The notes below the pieces were generated by a model. It searched no databases, was not told the DNA's origin, and saw only the letters and a list, made by a program, of their open reading frames with translations. Shown here one piece after another: positions 42,120 through 52,695 of a DNA stretch of 64,000 nucleotides. The DNA is from Bosea sp. Tri-49 (GTDB lineage Bacteria; Pseudomonadota; Alphaproteobacteria; Rhizobiales; Beijerinckiaceae). Position 1 is the first letter of the stretch; each line of letters starts with the position of its first letter. The DNA is taken from the NCBI RefSeq assembly GCF_003952665.1, contig NZ_CP017946.1, forward strand, positions 3,534,001 through 3,598,000, in the 5' to 3' direction. Both the position numbers and the translations under genes were made by a program.

Positions 42120-42998
42120 TCAGTGCCGTTCGCTTGTCGGATCGAGGCGGTCGCGCAGCCAATCGCCGAACAGGCTCATCGACAGCGTCGTCAGGAAGAT
42201 GACGAGACCGGGAAAGACCGCGATCCACCAGGCGTTCAGCAGATAACGCCTGCCCTCGCCGAGCATCAGGCCGAGCGAGGTGCCGGGCGGCTGCACGCCG
42301 AGGCCGAGGAAGGAGAGCGAGGTCTCCAATAGGATCGTGCCGGGAAAATTGAGCGTCGCCTGCACCACCAGCGCGGCAACGATGTTCGGCAGGAGATGGC
42401 GCAGGACCACGCGGGAGGTGCGCGCGCCCAGCGCCTCGACCGCGTTGATGTAGTCGCTCTCCTGCTCGGAGGCGACGAGGCCACGTGCGAGGCGGGTGTA
42501 GCGGTCCCAGCCGTCGATGCTGACCAGGACGATGAACAGCACGATGTTGTTGCCGAAGAAGGCGAGCATGGTCAGCGCCAGGAACAGCGCCGGAATCGCC
42601 GCCTGCGCATCGACCAGCATCATGATCGTCTGGTCGACGATGCCGCGCATCCGTGCCGCGAGGAAGCCAAGCAGCGTGCCGAACACCGCCCCGATCAGCG
42701 TCCCCATGACAGCGATCAGGATCGAGGTGCGCACCGCGTAGATCATGCGGCTGAGGATATCGCGGCCGAGCTGGTCGGTGCCAAGCCAATAAGTCGTGCC
42801 GCCGCTCTGCGTCAGCGGCGGCTTCAGCCGCGCGAGAAGGTTCTGGGTGGTGTAGTGGATCGGCGCCAGCCAGTCGGCCAGGATCGCGACGAGCACGACC
42901 AGAATCAGGAAGCCGGCCGAGAGCTTCACCACCGGCGACATGCGGCGCCCGCGCGGACGGGGGGCGGGAACCGTTCCGAGATCGAGGCTCGCCGTCAT
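42120..42998 (-). CDS. oligopeptide-type ABC transporter permease (DppC-like)
   Basis: This 292-residue inner-membrane protein has the DppC pattern: a basic N-terminus, a first membrane segment, a periplasmic LARLKPPLTQSGGTTYWLGT loop followed by DQLGRDILSRMIYAVRTS, and an EAA-type motif (YINAVEALGARTSRVVLRHL). It overlaps the DppB-like gene by 4 bases. The N-terminal TQNLLARLKPP and GTDQLGRDILSR blocks are diagnostic. It forms a channel with the 42995 protein. Confidence 0.94.
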   Translation of the reverse strand: MTASLDLGTVPAPRPRGRRMSPVVKLSAGFLILVVLVAILADWLAPIHYTTQNLLARLKPPLTQSGGTTYWLGTDQLGRDILSRMIYAVRTSILIAVMGTLIGAVFGTLLGFLAARMRGIVDQTIMMLVDAQAAIPALFLALTMLAFFGNNIVLFIVLVSIDGWDRYTRLARGLVASEQESDYINAVEALGARTSRVVLRHLLPNIVAALVVQATLNFPGTILLETSLSFLGLGVQPPGTSLGLMLGEGRRYLLNAWWIAVFPGLVIFLTTLSMSLFGDWLRDRLDPTSERH

Positions 42999-43936
42999 GC
43001 CGGCTTGCCCGCGCTGCGGGAGAAGCCGCCAAGCCGCGGATCAAGCAGGATGTGCAGGATGTCGACCAAGAGATTAGCGGCGACCATGACGACAGTCACC
43101 GTCAGGATCACCGCCTGGACCACGGCAAGATCTCGCGTCGAAACGGAATCGACCAGGAGCCGGCCGATACCGGGCCAGGCAAAGATCGTCTCGACCACCG
43201 CGCTGCCGGCGAGGATATGGCCGATCTCGATGCCGATGAACATCAAGAGCGGCACGGCGGCATTGGGCAGTGCATGGCGCAGGATGACAGAGAGCGGCAT
43301 CACCCCTCGGGCACGTGCGGCCCGGATGAACGGCTTGCCGAGGACTTCGAGCGTGGCGGTCCGCGCGAAGCGGGCGAGCCGCCCGGCTAGCGGCAAGGCC
43401 AGGGTCACCACCGGCAGGATCAGGTGCCAGAGCGTCTCGGATCCGGCCGAGGGCAGCATGCGCAGCTTGAGCGCGAAGAGCAGGATCAGCAGGATGCCGA
43501 GGAAGAAAATCGGGATCGCATAGCCAAGCACGGCGACCGCCATGGCAAGCCGGTCGACCGCGCTGTTGTGGCGCAGCGCCGCCAGGACGCCGAGCGGCAG
43601 GCCGATCAGCAGAGCGAGCATGAGCGCGCAGGCGCCCAGCAGAAAGGTCTTCGGCAGGGCGTCGACGACCGCGGCGAAGGCCGGCCGGTCATCGGCGAAG
43701 GAGAGGCCGAAATCGCCCCGAACGACGCTCGCGAGATAGCGCAGATATTGTTCTGCGAGCGGGCGATCGAGCCCCCAGAGCTCGCGGTAATGGGCGCGGA
43801 CGTCCGGCGGCGTCTCGATCGAGAGCATGATGTCGGCGGGGTCGCCGGCCAGCCGCAACGCCAGGAACACCGCCGAGACGCAGATGGCGACAGTCAGCAA
43901 GGCGCGCAGGGTGCGAAGGGCGAGGAAGCGCAGCAT
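42995..43936 (-). CDS. oligopeptide-type ABC transporter permease (DppB-like)
   Basis: The first ATG is at 43936, giving 313 residues; GTG 43939 and TTG 43942 are in-frame alternatives. It has six membrane segments and the DppB features LRLAGDPADIMLSIETPPDV near the N-terminus and an EAA loop FIRAARARGVMPLSVILRHA near residue 195. It is the first gene of the minus-strand operon. The 295 bases between it and the divergent leuA hold its promoter and the leuA leader. Confidence 0.93.
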   Translation of the reverse strand: MLRFLALRTLRALLTVAICVSAVFLALRLAGDPADIMLSIETPPDVRAHYRELWGLDRPLAEQYLRYLASVVRGDFGLSFADDRPAFAAVVDALPKTFLLGACALMLALLIGLPLGVLAALRHNSAVDRLAMAVAVLGYAIPIFFLGILLILLFALKLRMLPSAGSETLWHLILPVVTLALPLAGRLARFARTATLEVLGKPFIRAARARGVMPLSVILRHALPNAAVPLLMFIGIEIGHILAGSAVVETIFAWPGIGRLLVDSVSTRDLAVVQAVILTVTVVMVAANLLVDILHILLDPRLGGFSRSAGKPA

Positions 43937-44128
43937 CACCAAAGAGCTCGTTGATCAAAGCCGAGCTTTTGCGGATGCTTACGCGACAAACGAATGACAG
44001 TTCGCCTTTCGGCCAAAGGCTTCGGACATCGGCAGCAGCGTCAAGGTTGATCTTCCTCCGCCATGATGGTTAGGTCCGGTCATGCGATTTCGGTCCGCCA
44101 TCCGGGGCCTGACCCTTCGACTTAGCCG

Positions 44129-45908
<1,780 letters not shown>

Positions 45909-46103
45909 CCAGCGTCGTTTACGAGTGGCGGGCGCGGCAGCTATGCCGCGTTGCTTCAGGCCGTGACTGCGCGGCGCTGAGCAGGGCCTGGCCTCGCAGC
46001 GCCCGGCCCACGTGAACCTGCGCCTTGTCCTGACGTTGAATCTCCAGCAGCGGCTTCGCGGGCGACAATTCGTTCCGTAGGGCCACCGCCCGCGGAGGCC
46101 GTC

Positions 46104-46796
46104 ATGCCGGAGCCCCCCGATTTCACCCGTGCCCGCCAGCGCATGGTCGAGCAGCAGCTCGCCGGTCGCGGAATTCGCGACCGGAAAGTGCTGGACGCGA
46201 TGCGACTGGTTCCGCGCGAGGCTTTCGTCGCGACCCAGCTCGCGGCATTCGCCTACCAGGATGGCCCGATCCCGATCGGGGAAGGGCAGACGCTCTCACA
46301 ACCCTATGTCGTCGCCTTGATGCTGGAGGCGGGCGCCATCGCTGCGCAGGACAAGGTGCTCGAAGTCGGCGCCGGCTCGGGCTACGTGGTGGCTCTGCTC
46401 AGCCGCATGGCGCGCAAGGTCTTCGCGATCGAGCGGCACGCCACATTAGCAGCCCAGGCAACGAAGCGGCTGCAGCACTTCGGCTGCGACAATGCCGAGA
46501 TCCTCTGCGCCGACGGGACTGAAGGTTTGCCCGCGGAGGCGCCGTTCGACGCGATCATCGTCTCGGCCGGCAGCCCCAAGATTCCCGGCGCCTTGAAGCA
46601 ACAGCTTGCCATCGACGGGCGGCTCGTCATCCCGGTCGGGCTGAACGGATACGACCAGGTGCTGACCAAGCTGACGCGGCAGTCCGAGGGCACCTTCGCC
46701 AGCGAACGCCTCGCGCCCGTCAGCTTCGTGCCGCTGATCGGCAGGTACGGCTGGGCAGTCGGGAAGGAGGAGTTTCCGACCCGGGACGAGGACTAG
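46104..46796 (+). CDS. pcm: protein-L-isoaspartate O-methyltransferase
   Basis: This 230-residue enzyme has the SAM-binding motif VLEVGAGSGYVVALLSRM (about residues 85-102) and the PIMT segments FAYQDGPIPIGEGQTLSQPY and VSAGSPKIPGALKQQL, both characteristic of protein-L-isoaspartate methyltransferases. It methylates isoaspartyl residues so damaged proteins can be repaired. ATG 46104 has CGCGGAGG upstream. It stands alone between leuA and the epimerase operon. Length is slightly above E. coli Pcm. Confidence 0.9.
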   Translation: MPEPPDFTRARQRMVEQQLAGRGIRDRKVLDAMRLVPREAFVATQLAAFAYQDGPIPIGEGQTLSQPYVVALMLEAGAIAAQDKVLEVGAGSGYVVALLSRMARKVFAIERHATLAAQATKRLQHFGCDNAEILCADGTEGLPAEAPFDAIIVSAGSPKIPGALKQQLAIDGRLVIPVGLNGYDQVLTKLTRQSEGTFASERLAPVSFVPLIGRYGWAVGKEEFPTRDED

Positions 46797-46850
46797 GCCC
46801 GGCCATCTGGGCGATGCCGCGCTCTGGCGAACAGTCACGAAACTCGCCGG

Positions 46851-46878
46851 TTGACAGTTTTGCAATCGATTACATAAT
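46851..46878 (+). promoter_or_regulatory. sigma-70 promoter with an operator in its spacer
   Basis: TTGACA (46851-46856) and CATAAT (46873-46878) form a near-consensus promoter with a 16-base spacer. A 14-base palindrome TGCAATCGATTACA (46861-46874) with one mismatched pair and a central CG lies between the elements, overlapping the -10 by two bases. The position is ideal for repression by a LacI-family protein, and a LacI gene closes the operon at 52696. The start codon of the first gene is about 145 bases further on. Confidence 0.75.
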
Positions 46879-47021
46879 CCATTCCGAAGCGGTTCCACAG
46901 AATGAGCCGCGCGAGGGAGGAGTACCGGTCATGTGCGTCAGCGCCACCAGTTCATCCGTCTTTTCCGGCCGGGGCAGCGATGCCGCCGGGCTGCGCTGAG
47001 CGCGGTCGCGAAAGCCCGGGC

Positions 47022-47897
47022 ATGGTCCAGATCGGCTTCAACCTGCTGACGGTCGGCGGCTTCATCGACGAGGCGCATCTGCCGCTGTGCGAACGCATCC
47101 GCGAGATCGGCTATGACGGGGTCGAGATCCCTGTCTTCGAAGGCGATGTGGGCCATTACGAGCGCCTCGGCCGCCGCCTCGGCGGGATCGGCCTCGCCCG
47201 TACCATCGTCACCATCGTCGCGGAAGACACTAACCCGCTCTCGCCCGATCCGGCCATCCGCCGACAAGCGCGCGAACGTCATCGCTGGGCGGTCGATTGT
47301 GCCGCAGCGCTGGGTGCCACCGTCATCGCCGGCCCCTACCACTCGCCGGTCGGCGTCTTCACCGGCGAGGGGCCGCGCGAGGACGAACTCGCTCATCTTG
47401 CCGAGGCGCTGCATGCCATGGCGGACTATGCCGGCAAGGCCGGGATCGCGCTCTCGCTGGAGGCGATCAACCGCTTCGAATGCTACGCGCTGAACACGAT
47501 GGCAGCCGCGAGCGCGCTCCATGCGCGGGTCGGGCATCCGAACTTCGGCTACATGTACGACACCTTCCACGCCAATATCGAGGAGCGCGATCCGGTCGGC
47601 GCCTATCGCCGCTACGCTCCCGAGATCAACCATATCCACCTCTCGGAGAACGATCGCGGCATCGTCGGGCGTGGCCATGTGCCGTGGGACGAGACGTTCC
47701 GCGCCATCCGTGCCACCGGCTACGATAGCTGGCTGACGGTCGAGGCCTTCGGCCGGGCGCTGCCCTCCCTGGCTGCGGCGACGCGGGTCTGGCGCGACCT
47801 CTTCCCCGATCTCGACACGCTGCTCGTCGAGAGCCACCGCTTCATCCGGCGGGGCTGGGCGGAAGCGGGCGAGCCTGCCAAGGCAGGTGCCGCATGA
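47022..47897 (+). CDS. sugar phosphate isomerase/epimerase, D-tagatose/psicose 3-epimerase-like
   Basis: The start at ATG 47022 gives 291 residues and the family opening VQIGFNLLTVGGFID; a longer open stretch upstream to 46902 is not protein-like. It is a TIM barrel with a catalytic metal site: Glu148 (SLEAINRFE), Asp180 (YMYDTFHANIEE), His206 (INHIHLSEND) and Glu242 (LTVEAFGR), the pattern of ketose 3-epimerases, and GIVGRGHVPW is their typical signature. It interconverts ketoses at C3, such as D-fructose and D-psicose. It is the first gene of an operon with an Rbs-type transporter. Some relatives act on sugar phosphates, so the exact ketose is uncertain. Confidence 0.9.
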   Translation: MVQIGFNLLTVGGFIDEAHLPLCERIREIGYDGVEIPVFEGDVGHYERLGRRLGGIGLARTIVTIVAEDTNPLSPDPAIRRQARERHRWAVDCAAALGATVIAGPYHSPVGVFTGEGPREDELAHLAEALHAMADYAGKAGIALSLEAINRFECYALNTMAAASALHARVGHPNFGYMYDTFHANIEERDPVGAYRRYAPEINHIHLSENDRGIVGRGHVPWDETFRAIRATGYDSWLTVEAFGRALPSLAAATRVWRDLFPDLDTLLVESHRFIRRGWAEAGEPAKAGAA

Positions 47898-49408
47898 CTG
47901 CGGGCGCGCCGGTCCTTTCGATGCGCGGCATCGGCAAGAGCTTCACCGGCGTGCGCGCGCTCGACGCTGTCAGCCTCGATTGCCAGGCCGGCGAGGTCCA
48001 CGCCATTTGCGGCGAGAACGGTGCCGGCAAATCGACGCTGATGAAGGTCCTGGGCGGCGTCTATCGCCCCGACGAAGGCGAGATTCTCCTGGCCGGGCAA
48101 CCGACGGCGTTCCGGCATCCGGTCGAGGCGCGCCGGGCCGGGATCAGCATCATCCACCAGGAACTCAGCCTGCTGCCCGAGCGCAGCGTCGCCGACAACA
48201 TCTTCCTTGGCCTGGAGCCGACCCGCGGCGGCCTGCTCGACCGCACCGCCATGCAGCAGGGCGCCCGCCGGTTGCTCGAACGCGTCGGCGCCAGGGTCCA
48301 TCCGGGCGCGCTGGTGAAATCGCTGTCGATCGCTGAGCAGCAGTTGGTCGAGATCGCCAAGGCGCTGGCGCTCGACGCCCGCATCATCGTCATGGACGAG
48401 CCGACCGCGGCGCTCGACGACCGCGACGCCGGCCGGCTGCTGGAGCTGGTCGGGACGCTCAAGCGCGAGGGCGCGGCGATCCTCTACATCTCGCACCGGA
48501 TGGCCGAGCTGAAGGCGATCGCCGATCGCATCACCGTGCTGAAGGACGGCAAGCTCGTCGCGACACGCCCGGCCGCCGCGCTGACGCCGGCCATGATCGT
48601 TCGGCTGATGGTCGGGCGCGACCTCGCCGATTTCTTCCCGCCGCCCGGTGATCCTGCCAAGGTCGGCCCGGTCGTCCTGTCGGTGCAGGGTGGCGGCAAC
48701 GCCATCCTCTCCCACATCGCTCTCGATCTGCGCGCCGGCGAGATCGTCGGCGTCGCCGGGCTCGAGGGCTCTGGCAAGGGGGCGCTCGGGCGCGCCTTGT
48801 TCGGCGACGAGGCCTTCACGCGCGGCCGCATGGTCGTCGATGGGCAGGACGGGCTGATCGCCTCGCCGCGGTCCGCCATCGCCGCCGGCATCGGCTTCCT
48901 CTCCGACGACCGCAAGAAGGAGGGCATCGCGCCACAGCAATCGCTACGCGACAACGTCCTGATGACGCTGCGGGCCTTCGCGCGGCGCCTGCTGCCGCCG
49001 GGCTCCGGCGGGATGGCGCGCGCCGCCGCCGACCGGCAACTGACCGAGGTCGATGTCAGGGCGGCCGGCTTCGCGCAGGAGATCCGCGAGCTCTCCGGCG
49101 GCAACCAGCAGAAGGTCGTGATCGGCCGCTGGCTGGCGCGCGATCCCAAGGTGCTGATCTTCCTCGAGCCGACCCGCGGCATCGACGTCGCCGCCAAGGC
49201 GGCGATCTACCAGCTGATGCGCGGCCTTGCCGATCGCGGCCGCGCCATCCTGATGATCTCCTCCGATCTGCCGGAAATCGTCGGCGTCAGCGACCGCATC
49301 CTCGTCATGCATGAGGGCCGCATCGCGGGCGAGCTTGCGCGCGGCGCCAGCGAGGAAGACGTCATGCACCTCGCGCTGGGCACCGGTGCGACGGAGGCCG
49401 CAGCATGA
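47894..49408 (+). CDS. sugar ABC transporter ATP-binding protein (RbsA/MglA-like)
   Basis: This 504-residue protein has two ABC domains, the RbsA layout. Domain 1 has Walker A GENGAGKST, signature LSIAEQQLVEIAKAL and Walker B IIVMDEPTAALD. Domain 2 has a modified Walker A (GLEGSGKGALGRAL), signature LSGGNQQKVVIGRWL and FLEPTRGIDVAAKA, where Leu-Glu replaces the usual Asp-Glu. Hydrolysis is probably carried by domain 1, as in other RbsA proteins. ATG 47894 overlaps the epimerase stop by 4 bases. Confidence 0.94.
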   Translation: MTAGAPVLSMRGIGKSFTGVRALDAVSLDCQAGEVHAICGENGAGKSTLMKVLGGVYRPDEGEILLAGQPTAFRHPVEARRAGISIIHQELSLLPERSVADNIFLGLEPTRGGLLDRTAMQQGARRLLERVGARVHPGALVKSLSIAEQQLVEIAKALALDARIIVMDEPTAALDDRDAGRLLELVGTLKREGAAILYISHRMAELKAIADRITVLKDGKLVATRPAAALTPAMIVRLMVGRDLADFFPPPGDPAKVGPVVLSVQGGGNAILSHIALDLRAGEIVGVAGLEGSGKGALGRALFGDEAFTRGRMVVDGQDGLIASPRSAIAAGIGFLSDDRKKEGIAPQQSLRDNVLMTLRAFARRLLPPGSGGMARAAADRQLTEVDVRAAGFAQEIRELSGGNQQKVVIGRWLARDPKVLIFLEPTRGIDVAAKAAIYQLMRGLADRGRAILMISSDLPEIVGVSDRILVMHEGRIAGELARGASEEDVMHLALGTGATEAAA

Positions 49409-50385
49409 GCGCGAGCGCAGGCATCGCAGCCCCTCGCCCGGTGCGCGAAGTGCCGGTGGCACCACTGCTCTTCGCCGGCTCGCTCGCACTCTATGTCGTC
49501 ACCGCGCTCGCGACCGGCCAGCATGCCTATCTCACTGGGGAGGGCTTTGTTGGCCTCACCCAGCGCATGGTCGCACTCGGCATCGTTGCGCTTGGACAGA
49601 CCCTGACCATCCTGGTCGGCTCGATCGATCTCTCGGTCGCCAACCTGATCAGCGTCTCCGCCGTGCTCGCCTCCTTCATCATGAAGGGCGAGCCGGCGAT
49701 GATCGCCCCTGCCGTACTGGCGGTGCTGGCGCTCTCTGCGGCGGTCGGCCTCGTCAACGGGCTGATCATCGCCCGGCTCGACGTCAATCCGCTGATCGCG
49801 ACGCTCGGCGTCGGGCTGATCCTGCAGGGGCTGCTTTCGGCGAGCTTCAGCAATTTCGCTGGCTCGGTTCCGGCAGCCTTCCAGGCCTTCGCCTATGGCC
49901 GGATCGGCCCCCTGCCCTGGTCGGTGCTGCTGCTGTTCGTGCTGGCCTTCGCGATCTGGCTGCTTTTGAGCCGCACGCGCTTTGGCGCCCACCTCTACGC
50001 CACCGGCGGCAACCGCGATGGCGCCCGGCTCGCCGGCATCCGCACCGAACGCGTGATGATCGGCGCGCATGTGCTGTGCTCGCTGATGGCCGGCCTCACC
50101 GGGCTCTATCTCGCCAGCCGCCTGCGGGCCGGAGCGCCCTGGGTCGGCCGCGACGGCGTCTACGACCTTGAATCGATCGCCGTGGTGGTGATCGGCGGCA
50201 CGCTGCTCGCCGGCGGGCGCGGCGGTGTCTGGGGCACGCTGGCCGGCGTCTTCCTGTTCGCCACGCTCGACGCCGTCTTCAACATGACCGGCATCGACGC
50301 CTTTCCGAAGCAGGTGCTGCGCGGCGCGATCGTCATCCTCGCGGTCGCCGTCTATGCGGTGCGCAGCAGGGGGCATGTCGCATGA
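49405..50385 (+). CDS. sugar ABC transporter permease (RbsC-like), first copy
   Basis: This 326-residue protein is very hydrophobic, with eight to ten predicted membrane segments. It shows the RbsC features LGQTLTILVGSIDLSVANLI (the GxxDLS block, about residues 64-83), LDVNPLIATLGVGLILQGLL and IAVVVIGGTLLAGGRGGVWG. It overlaps the ATPase gene and the next permease gene by 4 bases each. It should form a heterodimer with the 50382 permease, both needing the RbsA-like ATPase. Confidence 0.94.
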   Translation: MSASAGIAAPRPVREVPVAPLLFAGSLALYVVTALATGQHAYLTGEGFVGLTQRMVALGIVALGQTLTILVGSIDLSVANLISVSAVLASFIMKGEPAMIAPAVLAVLALSAAVGLVNGLIIARLDVNPLIATLGVGLILQGLLSASFSNFAGSVPAAFQAFAYGRIGPLPWSVLLLFVLAFAIWLLLSRTRFGAHLYATGGNRDGARLAGIRTERVMIGAHVLCSLMAGLTGLYLASRLRAGAPWVGRDGVYDLESIAVVVIGGTLLAGGRGGVWGTLAGVFLFATLDAVFNMTGIDAFPKQVLRGAIVILAVAVYAVRSRGHVA

Positions 50386-51365
50386 GCGCCGCAGCCGCCC
50401 AGTCCGGACCGTCGACGGCGCTACGCTTCGTCCGCGGCATCAATGTCGGCGTTGCCGTCTTCCTCGTGCTCTACGGCACGATCGCCGTGTTGCAGCCGAG
50501 CTATTTCGAGGTCGAGGGCTTCCTCAATCTCCTGCGTCGGGCAGCGCCGCTGATCATCCTCGCCTGCGGCCAGCTCTTCGTCATCGCCGGCGGCGGCTTC
50601 GATCTGTCGATGGGCTCGCTGGTGACGCTGACCGTGCTCGGCGGCTCGATGTTGGCCGGCGGCAATCCCGACAACACCTGGTGGACGATCGGCGTGCTCT
50701 ACCTGATCGGCCTCGGCGTCGGGCTGGTCAACGGGCTCGTCGTCACCCTGCTCAAGGTGCCATCGATCATCGCGACGCTCGGCATGCTGCTCTCGCTCAA
50801 CGGGGCGGCGCTGATGTGGTCGGGCGGGGCGCCGCGCGGCTATCTGCCGGAGAACTTCCGGGCGCTCGGACGGCTCGTCTACCGCGACGTCCCGATCACC
50901 GGGATCATGCCGCTCTCGGTGATCATTCTCACGGTCTTCGTCGCCCTCGCCGCCTGGCTGCTGCACGCCACCGTCTTCGGCCGGCAGGTGCTGGCGGTCG
51001 GCGACAACCCGCGCGCGGCCGAACTCTCCGGTGTGCCGGTCGGCGCGACGCGGGTGCTGGTCTTCATCGTCTCGGCGCTGTCGGCGGTGACCGCTGGCAT
51101 CCTGCTCGGCGGCTTCGCAGGGGTCTCGACCGCGGTCGGCCAGGGACTGGAGCTGCAGGCGATCGCCGCCTGCGTCATCGGCGGGGCGCAGTTGCTCGGC
51201 GGGCGCGCGAGCGTGACCGGCGCGGTCGCCGGCGCGCTCAGCCTGTTCGCCCTGTTCACTTTGCTCAACCTGATGGGCTTGCCGCAGCCGCTGCGCGAGA
51301 CCGTGCAGGGCCTGATCCTGATTGCCGCGGTGGCGTCGAGCGCCTGGCGCATGCGGCGCGCCTGA
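50382..51365 (+). CDS. sugar ABC transporter permease (RbsC-like), second copy
   Basis: This 327-residue paralogue of the previous permease has the RbsC blocks LACGQLFVIAGGGFDLSMGS, LLKVPSIIATLGMLLSLNGA and IAACVIGGAQLLGGRASVTG. Two different RbsC-type permeases in one operon imply a heterodimeric channel, as in several alphaproteobacterial sugar systems. The next gene, the binding protein, starts 82 bases later with a strong ribosome site. Confidence 0.94.
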   Translation: MSAAAAQSGPSTALRFVRGINVGVAVFLVLYGTIAVLQPSYFEVEGFLNLLRRAAPLIILACGQLFVIAGGGFDLSMGSLVTLTVLGGSMLAGGNPDNTWWTIGVLYLIGLGVGLVNGLVVTLLKVPSIIATLGMLLSLNGAALMWSGGAPRGYLPENFRALGRLVYRDVPITGIMPLSVIILTVFVALAAWLLHATVFGRQVLAVGDNPRAAELSGVPVGATRVLVFIVSALSAVTAGILLGGFAGVSTAVGQGLELQAIAACVIGGAQLLGGRASVTGAVAGALSLFALFTLLNLMGLPQPLRETVQGLILIAAVASSAWRMRRA

Positions 51366-51447
51366 GACTGAGAGTTTTCGGAAGCGCGTGATCCCACGCG
51401 CTCCGCCAAAGGCCGCCGGCAAGGCGGCGCGACAGAGGGAGGTGAAC

Positions 51448-52572
51448 ATGAAGACGCAGATCGGTTTGGTGGCATTGCTGGCGGGCCTGTCCACCGGCGC
51501 CATCGCGCAGAACTTCAATGACCCGGCCGAGTTCGAGCGCCAGAAGGCGCTGCTCACGGTTGCCCCGCAGGGACCGGACGGCAAGCCCTGGGAGCAGAAT
51601 CTCGGCGGCGAGAAGGTCGATACCGCCAAATACAAAAAGCCGGGCCCCTACAAGCTCTGCTTCTCCAATGCCGGCGTGAACAATCCCTGGCGCGTCGTCG
51701 GCTTCACCAACATGCAGGCCGAGGTCGACGCCAACAAGGCCGACATCGCCTCGTTCACCCATGCCGATGCCGAAGGCAAGGACGACAAGCAGATCTCGGA
51801 CATCAACGCTTTCGTCAACAGCGGCCAGTGCGACGCGCTGATCGTCTCCCCGAACACCACCGCGGCGCTGACGCCGGCGGTCGAAGCTGCCGCAAAGAAG
51901 CTGCCGGTCGTGGTCTTCGACCGCGGCGTCGACAGCAAGGCCCCGGTCACCTTCATCAACCCGATCGGCGGCTATGGCTTCGGCATCCAGGGCGCGAGCT
52001 TCATCGCCGAGAAGATCCCCGCCGGCGGCTCGGTGCTGGCGCTGCGCATCCTGCCGGGCGTCGACGTGCTGGAGAACCGCTGGGCCGCGGCCGAGCGCAT
52101 CTTCAAGGAGAAGGGCATCAAGGTCGTCGGTGCCGAGTTCACCAATGGCGACAACGCCAAGACCAAGGCGATCGTCGAGGACTACATCAACCGCTTCGGC
52201 AAGATCGACGGCGTCTGGATGGACGCAGGCGCGACGGCGGTCGCGGCGCTCGAAGCCTTCGAGGACGCCGGCAAGCCCTATCCGGTGATCAATGGCGAGG
52301 ACCAGCAGGACTTCCTGCAGAAGTGGAAGAAGAACAAGCTCACCGCGATCGCGCCGACCTATCCGACCTATCAGTGGCGCACTCCGGTGATCGCTGCGAT
52401 CCGCATCCTCAAGGGCGAGCCGGTCGTTGGCCCGACCTGGAAGCTGCCGCAGCCAGCGATCACGGCCGAAAACCTCGACAAGTTCGTCAACGACAAGATG
52501 CCGCCGCTGCACTATGCGCTCTGCGGCTGCGAGCAGATGACGAACTACCCGGCCCGCTGGGGCGGCAAGTAA
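51448..52572 (+). CDS. sugar ABC transporter periplasmic binding protein (RbsB-like)
   Basis: ATG 51448 has GAGGGAGGTGAAC upstream and gives 374 residues; a longer frame runs into the permease gene. It has a Sec signal (MKTQIGLVALLAGLSTGAIA) and the family 2 binding-protein fold, with the core from about residue 68 (YKLCFSNAGVNNPWRVVGFT). At 374 residues it is longer than RbsB (about 300), due to an N-terminal lead of about 65 residues after the signal. A Cys pair (LCGCEQMT) lies near the C-terminus. It supplies the ketose or related sugar to the two permeases. Confidence 0.92.
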   Translation: MKTQIGLVALLAGLSTGAIAQNFNDPAEFERQKALLTVAPQGPDGKPWEQNLGGEKVDTAKYKKPGPYKLCFSNAGVNNPWRVVGFTNMQAEVDANKADIASFTHADAEGKDDKQISDINAFVNSGQCDALIVSPNTTAALTPAVEAAAKKLPVVVFDRGVDSKAPVTFINPIGGYGFGIQGASFIAEKIPAGGSVLALRILPGVDVLENRWAAAERIFKEKGIKVVGAEFTNGDNAKTKAIVEDYINRFGKIDGVWMDAGATAVAALEAFEDAGKPYPVINGEDQQDFLQKWKKNKLTAIAPTYPTYQWRTPVIAAIRILKGEPVVGPTWKLPQPAITAENLDKFVNDKMPPLHYALCGCEQMTNYPARWGGK

Positions 52573-52579
52573 CGACGCC

Positions 52580-52610
52580 GGTGGGCGCCCGCATGGTGCG
52601 GGCGCCCACC
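52580..52610 (+). terminator. long perfect hairpin after the sugar ABC operon
   Basis: GGTGGGCGCCCGCA (52580-52593) and its exact complement (52597-52610) make a 14-base-pair GC-rich stem with a 3-base loop, 8 bases after the binding-protein stop. There is no T run after it (CCTGCCCTAT), so it may act as a transcript-stabilising 3' hairpin or a Rho-assisted terminator rather than a classical terminator. It separates the binding-protein gene from the LacI gene. Confidence 0.7.
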
Positions 52611-52695
52611 CCTGCCCTATCGGCAGCGATTGCGGCATGATGGGCTTCCTGCCTCCTCCTGCCGATTCGCTGCCGCTCTTTTCAGATCACCCATC

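Noticed and set aside
44069..44125. Small frame before leuA as a leucine attenuator peptide
   Set aside because: It encodes no run of leucines, and the following hairpin has no T tract.
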